NCBI GenBank assembly: GCA_964493015.1
Contig: CAZBLU010000010.1
Span: forward strand, 1-47,247
Origin: Caldimicrobium sp964493015
GTDB taxonomy: Bacteria; Desulfobacterota; Thermodesulfobacteria; Thermodesulfobacteriales; Thermodesulfobacteriaceae
Direction of reading: 5' to 3'
Length of the DNA stretch: 47,247 nucleotides
The notes below the pieces were generated by a model that saw only the letters and a program-made list of their open reading frames with translations, made no database searches and had not been told where the DNA came from. The position numbers and the translations under genes were made by a program. This document shows, piece after piece, positions 41,901 to 47,247 of this stretch (position 1 is its first letter; each line of letters starts with the position of its first letter).

Positions 41901-44164
41901 AACTTTATGAGGAGATTGACTTTGATGATATCTCTGGGCTCCCTCCAACCGTTGCCTTAGAACAAAAATCTGGAGAGCTCTCTCCTCGCTCTACTGTAGG
42001 GACTCTCACTGAAATCTTGCCTTACTTAAGGCTCCTCTATGCCAGGGTAGCTAAGGCCTTTTGTCCAAGCTGTGGTGAAGAGTTGAAACCCCGCTCTAAG
42101 GAGGAAGTGCTCTCTCAGGCCTTAAAACTTTGGAAAGAGGATAAGGGAGCTTTTTGGGAAATCCTGGCCCCTCTAATAAGACACAGGAAAGGCCATTATA
42201 GACCCCTTCTTGAGGGCCTGCTCAGGAGGGGATATCACAGAGTTAGAATTGATGGAGCTGACTATACCTTACCCCCGATACCCTCTCTTTCTCGCTATAG
42301 GGAACATAGCATTGAGCTCTATTTAGGATCAAGCTCTTCAGAAGAGGGATTCCTTGAGTTAGTAGAGAGGGCCTTAAAGGAGGGAAAGGGTTCTGTTATC
42401 CTGAGAAAGGACGGGAAGGATTATTATCTCAGCCAAAAGAGGATCTGCCTTCGCTGTGGAGTAAGCCTTCCTGAACCTGATCCCCTACTCTTTGCCTTCA
42501 ATAGCAAAGTAGGAGCCTGTCCCTTTTGTGAAGGCTTGGGTAGAGTGGAGGAAGAGATTTGCCCTAAGTGCCAGGGAAGGAGATATAGAGAGGAGGTCAA
42601 TTACTATAAAATAAATGGACTTTCTCTTCCTGATCTTTGTGATCTCTCTATTGAGGAGGCCCTATCATTTTTGCAGGGGCTTTCTTTCCAGGGTAGAGAG
42701 AGGATATTGGTAGAGTCCTTGCTTCCAGAAATAAATAAGCGCCTGCAATATCTCTGTGATCTTGGACTCTCTTATCTTACTCTTTCCAGGTCTGCTGATA
42801 CCCTTTCAGCAGGGGAGGCAAAGAGGGTGAGGATTTCTGCAGAGATCGGAAGCAACCTCACAGGAGTAACCTATATTCTTGACGAACCTACTATTGGCTT
42901 ACACCCCAAAGATACAGCAAAACTTATAGAGGTATTAAAAAAATTAAGAGACAAAGGAAACACTATTGTGGTGGTGGAGCACGATGAAGAGGTGATAAAA
43001 AATAGCGATTTTATCGTAGATTTAGGGCCAGGAGGTGGAAAAAAGGGAGGTAAAGTGGTCTTTGCAGGAGAAAAAGAGGCCCTCTGGCAGGCCAAAGATT
43101 CTCCTACTGCCCAGGCTATCTCCAATAGAGAAAGGAAAACTCTAAAAAGCAGGTTTAGAAGCTCTGAGGAATTTTTAGTCCTTAAGGGAGTTACTCTTAG
43201 AAATCTTAAGGATATAGAGGTGAAGATACCCCTTAAGGCCCTAACTTGTGTGGTTGGGGTCTCTGGTTCTGGGAAATCTACCCTTGTGAAAGAGGTTTTA
43301 TATGAAAATCTAAGGAGGCTTTTAGATGGCAAGAGCCCTCCAAAACTTTATGGCCTAAGGGAACTAACAGGGTGGGAATCCCTAAAGGGTGTCTATTTTG
43401 TAGATCATTCTCCTATTGGGAATACCCCACGTTCAGTTCCAGTCACCTATATTCAGGCCTTTAGTGAAATAAGAAGGGCTTTTGCCCAGACAAGGCTTGC
43501 TCAAGAAAGAGGTTACAAGGAGGGTCGTTTCTCCTTCAATACTGAAGAGGGACAATGCCCACACTGCAAGGGTCAGGGCAAGATCAAAATGGAAATAAAA
43601 TTTCTACCTTCCATCTATCAGACTTGTGAATACTGTCAGGGGAAGAGATATAACGAAGAAACCTTAGAAATCACCCTGAAAGGAAAGAATATTGCCGAGG
43701 TCCTGGAAATGGATTTCGAAGAGGCAAGTAATTTTTTTAAAAACTATCCTCATATAAGGCACAAACTTGAGCTTCCCTGTAAAATTGGGCTTGACTATTT
43801 ATCTCTTGGTCAACCCAGTCCAACCCTTTCAGGAGGAGAAGCTCAGAGGATAAAATTAGCTAAGGAGCTGGGTAAGGGGCAGGGTAGATCTATTCTTTAT
43901 CTACTCGATGAACCTACTACAGGGCTTCACATCTTAGATACGGAGAAACTCCTTGCAGTGCTTCAGGAATTGGTGGACAAAGGACACACAGTAGTAGTTA
44001 TTGAGCACAATCTGGAATTGATCAAGGCAGCAGATTGGATCATTGAACTTGGCCCTGAGGGAGGGGCTAAAGGGGGAGAGATAATCTTTCAGGGACCTAT
44101 TGAGGATTTCCTGAAAAAAGAGACCGCCACCTCTCTTGCCCTTAGAGATTATCTCCATACTTAA
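38939..44164 (+). CDS. uvrA: Double-length (tandem) UvrA excinuclease subunit, 1741 aa
   Basis: Two complete UvrA-like units are joined in one frame. Usual UvrA is about 940 aa with two ATPase modules; here there are four. Walker A loops lie near residues 33, 612, 955 and 1444 (GVSGAGKSS, GVSGSGKST three times). Signatures lie near 458 (LSGGEISR), 797 (LSGGEAQR), 1290 (LSAGEAKR) and 1631 (LSGGEAQR). Each is followed by a LDEPT.GLH Walker B. Zinc-finger Cys pairs occur in each unit (CPRC/CPEC and CPNC/CEVC; CLRC/CPFC/CPKC and CPHC/CEYC). Unit 1 spans about 1-925, unit 2 about 926-1741. A single chain could replace the UvrA homodimer in damage recognition with UvrB. Tandem UvrA proteins are known from chlamydiae. 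It starts at TTG 38939 with AAAGGTGA upstream. Confidence 0.93.
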   Translation: MKAIELYSVRQNNLKGFDLSLPFYHLIVVTGVSGAGKSSLVFDTLYAEGSRRYIETFSSYVRQFFERLPKPLLKDLRNIPPALAFPQGNFVKTSRSTIATLTEISHFVKMFYYHVAEPYCPICNIKISLLDASQIAKDIQQNFKGNLLYLLIPQRVEEDVRYLREGLLSSGFTRVMIEGKVCEIDEVEELPQVEELEILLHRLKIEEETFAELLSSVEQALRISDKIKVRTLYGEERIYILREECPRCGFKVPAKTPALFSFNTSQGACPECKGFGNLLKVDLEALVKNPEKGIAQGAIPILDFPAMFEVKMDLYDFLKSKGISPDMPVKLYPVPIKRALFEGEGRWYGLKEVVDWLEAHRYKPHFRILLAKLRREVTCPVCEGTRFNPKALYFRVKDVHIGDFYKMDIERACQFMEAYLKDRPSPVGERLAQEIYRRLRYLEGVGLSYLTLNRTSKTLSGGEISRCLLTRALSSNLVETLYILDEPTTGLHPRDTHRVLDFMHRLVSKNNTVVVVEHDPEVILKADFLVDLGPEGGEKGGYLLHAGLPKEILSKETPTASSLKEISKEREIKKDELCFKEFIEIIGGKRFNLKEVHARIPLRAITVIAGVSGSGKSTFLEEVLYKGLLAIKDNRRPEFAQDIRGLRGDHQVLYLTQEPLARSPRAVVATFMGVYPYVKKLLASTEEAKQYGYGESYFSFNSELAQCPNCKGLGFEVVEMQFLSDLVIPCEVCKGKRFKEEVLEIRWRGKNISEILELTVDEAYEFFGNHRLIKRLLQILKDLGLGYLRLGQPLSTLSGGEAQRLKIAEVLAQIGKGEAIVLLDEPTVGLHLKDVHKLLEALKVLRDNGHTVVVVEHHPEVMISADWIIEFGPEGGERGGYLLYQGPFSEFLQKDTPTAIYLQSYLRGQTLREEPQRKYLFEDRSIKLRGIRHHNLKNIDLDLPRDKLIVITGVSGSGKSTLAFDVLYTEGQRRFLETLPAYLRQFFKLYEEIDFDDISGLPPTVALEQKSGELSPRSTVGTLTEILPYLRLLYARVAKAFCPSCGEELKPRSKEEVLSQALKLWKEDKGAFWEILAPLIRHRKGHYRPLLEGLLRRGYHRVRIDGADYTLPPIPSLSRYREHSIELYLGSSSSEEGFLELVERALKEGKGSVILRKDGKDYYLSQKRICLRCGVSLPEPDPLLFAFNSKVGACPFCEGLGRVEEEICPKCQGRRYREEVNYYKINGLSLPDLCDLSIEEALSFLQGLSFQGRERILVESLLPEINKRLQYLCDLGLSYLTLSRSADTLSAGEAKRVRISAEIGSNLTGVTYILDEPTIGLHPKDTAKLIEVLKKLRDKGNTIVVVEHDEEVIKNSDFIVDLGPGGGKKGGKVVFAGEKEALWQAKDSPTAQAISNRERKTLKSRFRSSEEFLVLKGVTLRNLKDIEVKIPLKALTCVVGVSGSGKSTLVKEVLYENLRRLLDGKSPPKLYGLRELTGWESLKGVYFVDHSPIGNTPRSVPVTYIQAFSEIRRAFAQTRLAQERGYKEGRFSFNTEEGQCPHCKGQGKIKMEIKFLPSIYQTCEYCQGKRYNEETLEITLKGKNIAEVLEMDFEEASNFFKNYPHIRHKLELPCKIGLDYLSLGQPSPTLSGGEAQRIKLAKELGKGQGRSILYLLDEPTTGLHILDTEKLLAVLQELVDKGHTVVVIEHNLELIKAADWIIELGPEGGAKGGEIIFQGPIEDFLKKETATSLALRDYLHT

Positions 44165-44209
44165 AGTAAAGTTTTCTCTTCTCCTCAGCGTTTAATTAGT
44201 CACAAAACC

Positions 44210-44236
44210 TTGCATCTTCCCTATTTGTGGTATAGT
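44210..44236 (+). promoter_or_regulatory. Candidate promoter of the CBS-homocysteine operon
   Basis: TTGCAT (44210-44215) and TATAGT (44231-44236) are separated by 15 bases, which is short. The leader carries GGAGGT about ten bases before the ATG at 44273. The rest of the 108-base gap after uvrA shows nothing clear. Confidence 0.45.
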
Positions 44237-44272
44237 CCAATGTAAAGACCCTTTTCGGAGGTATTAACCCTC

Positions 44273-44866
44273 ATGAAAGTCAAAAACTGGATGATAAAGG
44301 ATATCATTACTATTACACCTGATAAGACTGTAGAAGACGCCCTGCAACTTATGAAACTTCACTCCATCAGACACCTTCCAGTAGTTGAAGGGGATACCCT
44401 TAAAGGTTTGGTTACGGAAAGCAGTCTTAGGCCTTACTTAGCCCCTGAGAAGCAAAAACTCCCTCTTAGAGAAGTTATGATCTTGAATCCTGTGGTTATT
44501 GATCCTGAGGCCTCTATTGATGAGGCTGCACGATTGATCTATAGATATAAAATTGGCGGTTTGCCTGTTCTTTCCAACGGAAAATTAGTAGGCATTATTA
44601 CGGTGACAGACATATTAGAGGCCTTTATAGAATTAATGGGTATCCTTAAGGCCTCTTCACGTATTGACGTAATTCCTCAGGATGATAATTTAGATAAAGT
44701 ATTAGAGGAGATCAAAAAAAGTGGGGGAAAGATAATCTCTATTGGCATGGATGTGGGTGTAAGTGGAGAAAAGGTCTATTTCATTAGATTGGAGCGCATG
44801 CCTTTAGAGGGCCTTGCTTCAAAACTTGAGGCAGCGGGCCACAAAGTAGTGGCTGTTATTGAGTAA
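44273..44866 (+). CDS. CBS-domain pair protein with ACT-like C-terminal domain (AcuB-like)
   Basis: A 197-residue cytosolic sensor-type protein. Two CBS motifs are clear: MKVKNWMIKDIITITPDKTV through RHLPVVEG (about residues 1-60), and VMILNPVVIDPEASIDEAA through GGLPVLSNGKLVGIITVTDI (about 68-118). Such pairs bind adenosyl ligands such as AMP or SAM. The last 70 residues resemble an ACT fold. The next gene, 16 bases downstream, is a COG1900 homocysteine biosynthesis protein, and archaeal COG1900 proteins can carry fused CBS domains. A role as ligand sensor for that step is therefore a fair inference. Confidence 0.8.
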   Translation: MKVKNWMIKDIITITPDKTVEDALQLMKLHSIRHLPVVEGDTLKGLVTESSLRPYLAPEKQKLPLREVMILNPVVIDPEASIDEAARLIYRYKIGGLPVLSNGKLVGIITVTDILEAFIELMGILKASSRIDVIPQDDNLDKVLEEIKKSGGKIISIGMDVGVSGEKVYFIRLERMPLEGLASKLEAAGHKVVAVIE

Positions 44867-44882
44867 TTTTAAGGAGGGTGCT

Positions 44883-46070
44883 ATGGCTGAAGAGTTCAAG
44901 GTGAAAAGGAGTATTAAAGAGATCAATGCCAAGATTGAAAAGGGAGAGGTAGTGGTCCTAACAGCTGAAGAGTTTTCTAAGCTGGTTAAAGAGGTAGGCC
45001 CTGTGCAGGCAGCAAAAGAGGTAGATGTGGTCACTACAGGCACTTTCTCGCCTATGTGTTCTTCTGGGGCCTTCATCAATTTTGGGCATACTGTGCCCAC
45101 CATTAAGGCACACAGGGTATGGCTAAATGATGTGCCTGCCTATGCAGGACTGGCTGCTGTAGATATCTATATCGGAGCCACCGAACCGCGGGAAGATGAC
45201 CCCCTCAATAAGGTTTTTCCAGGACAATTCTTATACGGTGGTGGACATGTTATTCACGACTTAGTTGCAGGAAAGAGAGTATTGCTTAGAGCAACTGCCT
45301 ATGGCACCCATTGTTATCCCCGAAAATCCTTGGAAATGGAAATTACTATTCATGACCTGGTCAATGCGGTGCTCTGCAACCCAAGAAATGCCTATCAGAA
45401 TTACAATGTAGCTATTAATCTTTCAGATAAAATACTTTATACCTATATGGGTATCCTTAAACCTAATGTAGCTAATGCCAATTATGCCACCTCAGGCTGT
45501 CTATCTCCTCTTTTAAAAGATCCCTATTTAAAGACTATAGGAATAGGCACGAGGATTTTCCTTGGTGGAGCCAAGGGCTATGTAGTCTGGGCAGGAACCC
45601 AGCATCGCATGGAGGTAAAGAGATCGCCTAAAGGCGTTCCCATTCAACCTGCAGCCACCTTGATGGTCATAGGTAATTTAAAAGAGATGAAACCTGAATG
45701 GCTTATAGGGACCAGTCACATTGGTTATGGCTGTTCTTTAGCGGTAGGTTTGGGTATACCTATACCTATCCTTAATGAAAATGTGGCAGAATGGGCTGGG
45801 CTCTCTGATGAAGATCTCTTAGCCCAGGTTGTGGATTACTCCCACGACTATCCTAATGGGATCAAACGCAACTACGGGATAGTAAGCTACAGCGAATTAA
45901 AAAGTGGAAAAATAAGGATTTTAGGAAAGGAGGTTCCCACAGTGCCACTAACCAGTATGGTCAAATCCCGAGAGATAGCGGAAATTCTTAAAAATTGGAT
46001 TAAAAGAGGAGAAATGCTTCTTACCGAACCTGTAGCCCCTTTACCAGGGGCAAGCCTCTTCCCCATGTAA
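44883..46070 (+). CDS. Homocysteine biosynthesis protein (COG1900/DUF39, HcyBio)
   Basis: The family takes part in sulfide-dependent formation of homocysteine from aspartate semialdehyde in methanogens and some anaerobic bacteria, together with a NIL/ferredoxin partner. Recognisable segments are VVTTGTFSPMCSSGAFINFG with a conserved Cys, WLNDVPAYAGLAAVDIYIGA, YATSGCLSPLLKDP with another Cys, and VWAGTQHRMEV. Near the end, PNGIKRNYGIVSYSELKSG is typical. I start at ATG 44883 after AAGGAGGG (395 aa). An in-frame TTG at 44859 would overlap the CBS gene and lacks a ribosome site. The ferredoxin partner is not in the window. Its presence supports an anaerobe using sulfide directly. Confidence 0.88.
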   Translation: MAEEFKVKRSIKEINAKIEKGEVVVLTAEEFSKLVKEVGPVQAAKEVDVVTTGTFSPMCSSGAFINFGHTVPTIKAHRVWLNDVPAYAGLAAVDIYIGATEPREDDPLNKVFPGQFLYGGGHVIHDLVAGKRVLLRATAYGTHCYPRKSLEMEITIHDLVNAVLCNPRNAYQNYNVAINLSDKILYTYMGILKPNVANANYATSGCLSPLLKDPYLKTIGIGTRIFLGGAKGYVVWAGTQHRMEVKRSPKGVPIQPAATLMVIGNLKEMKPEWLIGTSHIGYGCSLAVGLGIPIPILNENVAEWAGLSDEDLLAQVVDYSHDYPNGIKRNYGIVSYSELKSGKIRILGKEVPTVPLTSMVKSREIAEILKNWIKRGEMLLTEPVAPLPGASLFPM

Positions 46071-46156
46071 TAAAGTTAATACAATAAGAAAGCCTCAATG
46101 GTAGCTCCAGATTTTAACCAGCCAGATTTCCAAGAAGCAAAATTCATGTAGAAGAA

Positions 46157-46184
46157 AAGGCCCTCTTCAATAGGAGAGGGCCTT
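46157..46184 (-). terminator. Terminator hairpin between convergent genes
   Basis: Ten-base arms (AAGGCCCTCT 46157-46166, AGAGGGCCTT 46175-46184) surround an eight-base loop. On the minus strand the stem is followed by a T-rich stretch (TTCTTCT), placing it as the terminator of the prolyl isomerase gene. It may also stop the plus-strand homocysteine operon. Confidence 0.7.
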
Positions 46185-46195
46185 AATATGTCACC

Positions 46196-46660
46196 TTAGA
46201 GAATTATGTTCTCTTCAGGTTCATTAAGGATTTTTACCAGTTTTATTTTGAAATAGAGGTCTTCTCCTGCCAGAGGGGGATTTAAATCAAGGACGATCTC
46301 TTCTGGAGTAACATCTACCACTAAGGCAGGAAAAGTCATCTCCCCTTGAGGTGTATCCACAATAAGATTTAACACAAGCCCTGGAGCTGGATCTACTTCA
46401 AGGCTTATAGATTCTCTGGGAATAGAGCGAATTAAATTCTCATCTCTTTCACCAAAGGCCTTCTCCTTGGGAATAATTACTTCTCTTTCCTCGCCCTCCA
46501 TCATGCCTAAAACAGCCTCAGATAGCCCTGGGATGATCTCAGGGGAACCAACTTCAAAGACAAAGGGATCTCCCTGAAAGGTGTCTTCAAAGACCTCTCC
46601 AGAGGCAATTTTACCTACACAATGAATACTAACCACATCGCCAAGCTGAACTTTACGCAT
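46196..46660 (-). CDS. slyD: FKBP-type peptidyl-prolyl isomerase, SlyD-like
   Basis: A 154-residue prolyl isomerase and chaperone. The FKBP half-sites MRKVQLGDVVSIHCVGKI and PEIIPGLSEAVLGMMEGEER flank an insert-in-flap domain (AFGERDENLIRSIPRESI through LVVDVTPEEIVLDLNPPLAG), which is the SlyD layout. The His-rich metal-binding tail of E. coli SlyD is absent. AAAGGGG precedes the ATG. The 95 bases between it and ispF hold no gene; only a weak promoter-like pair is visible. Confidence 0.9.
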   Translation of the reverse strand: MRKVQLGDVVSIHCVGKIASGEVFEDTFQGDPFVFEVGSPEIIPGLSEAVLGMMEGEEREVIIPKEKAFGERDENLIRSIPRESISLEVDPAPGLVLNLIVDTPQGEMTFPALVVDVTPEEIVLDLNPPLAGEDLYFKIKLVKILNEPEENIIL

Positions 46661-46755
46661 ACCTAAACCCCTTTGAAAATTATTTGATAGAAGTTGAGAT
46701 CTTAGAGAGTAGGACTCTAAGGGCTCAAGCTTCTACCAGGTTATATAATGTAACA

Positions 46756-47247
46756 TCACTTTGATGTTTTTTCAAGGACAACAAGGGCAAAAGAGGCTAT
46801 AGCAGGTTTATCCTTTTGAAAAATTACCCCTTCAGATCTTCTGGCCTTAAGACCAATCCTTTCCTCAGGCAATTTAAGCAAAATCCCTAAATTTTCTTTA
46901 ATCTTTGCATAGTAGGGAGAAATTTTTGGCTCATCAAGGACCATAGTGAGGTCCACTTGATAAAATCTAAATTGCTTTTTACTCAGGAGCTTGATCGTTT
47001 CCTCAAGAAGAGCAGTGCTTGGTATATCTTTATACTTAGGGTCTTGATCAGGGAAAAGGCTTCCTATGTCTGGATAGCCAGCAGCCGATAGAGAGGCATC
47101 AATTAGGGCATGAAGAAGGGCATCACCATCAGAGTGCCCAAGAGCTCCTTTCTCAAAGGGGATCAGAACTCCACCAATGTATAGCTTTCTCCCCTGAATT
47201 AAGGGATGCACATCAAATCCAAAGCCAAAATAGAACCTACCATCCAT
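46756..47247 (-). CDS. ispF: 2-C-methyl-D-erythritol 2,4-cyclodiphosphate synthase (start at window edge)
   Basis: IspF cyclises CDP-methylerythritol phosphate in the MEP isoprenoid pathway. GFGFDVHPL gives the Asp and His zinc ligands, and LGHSDGDALLHALIDA the third His. Length (163 aa) matches the family, so the ATG at the last window bases may be the true start, but an extension or fusion beyond the edge cannot be excluded. The usual substrate loop KATTTE reads KARRSEG here, and the following LGFTGRGEG stretch is altered to VIFQKDKPA. The rest is canonical, so the gene is probably active with a diverged CMP-binding loop. Confidence 0.9.
   Translation of the reverse strand: MDGRFYFGFGFDVHPLIQGRKLYIGGVLIPFEKGALGHSDGDALLHALIDASLSAAGYPDIGSLFPDQDPKYKDIPSTALLEETIKLLSKKQFRFYQVDLTMVLDEPKISPYYAKIKENLGILLKLPEERIGLKARRSEGVIFQKDKPAIASFALVVLEKTSK

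Noticed and set aside
46098..46151. A 17-codon frame beginning MVAPDF, reminiscent of a peroxiredoxin start
   Set aside because: Too short, no clear ribosome site and no further similarity; the resemblance to the pseudogene is likely chance.
46751..46772. Hairpin AACATCA/TGATGTT followed by T's on the plus strand
   Set aside because: It overlaps the stop codon of ispF, and both neighbouring genes are on the minus strand, so there is no plus transcript for it to end.
1..47247. CRISPR arrays, IS elements, att sites, prophage or tRNA/rRNA genes
   Set aside because: No direct-repeat array, transposase motif, cloverleaf-like segment or rRNA stretch was seen by eye; a covariance-model scan would settle small RNAs.

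Overview
The window looks like a chromosomal segment of an AT-rich, Gram-negative, flagellated and probably thermophilic anaerobe. The best guess is Thermodesulfobacteria (Caldimicrobium or Thermodesulfobacterium type) or a close deltaproteobacterial relative. Reasons: Lys/Glu-rich proteins, an outer-membrane lipid transport (Mla-type) operon, Tat, flagellar genes, a homocysteine-biosynthesis (COG1900/DUF39) protein, a precorrin-2 dehydrogenase, an archaeal-type RNA ligase, and very tight operons. The taxon is inference; no rRNA or tRNA gene is visible. Nearly all of the window is coding. The only long gap (10007-10606) holds a decayed peroxiredoxin gene.

Layout. (1) 1-3812, plus: terminator of an upstream unit, a strong promoter, then fabG, rtcA, an Rnl3-type RNA ligase and sirC. 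(2) 10006-3748, minus: membrane fusion protein, FtsX-type permease, ATPase, small winged-helix protein, lon and a Nudix hydrolase, apparently one operon that overlaps sirC tail to tail. (3) 10194-10538, minus: peroxiredoxin pseudogene. (4) 10607-16042, plus: corA, uppP, two methyltransferases (the second prmC), murA, holB. (5) 16243-16515, plus: HU protein with its own promoter and terminator. (6) 19367-16554, minus: a large exported protein with a degenerate peptidase-like region, a ChaN domain and a PDZ domain, divergent from purQ-tatC (19449-21040, plus). (7) 31977-20973, minus: flagellar operon with two sigma-54 activators, a TPR protein, flgB, flgC, fliE, fliF, fliG, fliH, fliI, fliJ and a MotE-like protein. 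(8) 36287-32030, minus: ilvD followed by an MCE/Mla-type lipid transporter. (9) 36394-46070, plus: NifU-like Fe-S protein, rpoZ, dnaJ-like, moaC, dksA-like, a double-length uvrA, a CBS-ACT-like protein and the homocysteine biosynthesis protein. (10) 47247-46196, minus: ispF (at the window edge) and a SlyD-type prolyl isomerase.

How they work together. The window mixes housekeeping (fatty acid, peptidoglycan, translation, replication, DNA repair, isoprenoid) with envelope maintenance (Mla, ABC exporter, Lon) and motility. Sulfur and tetrapyrrole biology shows in sirC and the homocysteine biosynthesis gene beside a CBS sensor. The least ordinary items are the tandem 1741-residue UvrA, the multidomain ChaN protein, the RtcA/Rnl3 RNA-end-processing pair, the peroxiredoxin pseudogene, and a flagellar regulator promoter that seems to give an almost leaderless mRNA and carries a palindrome over its -35 box. 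I found no convincing new defence system, CRISPR array, IS element or prophage.
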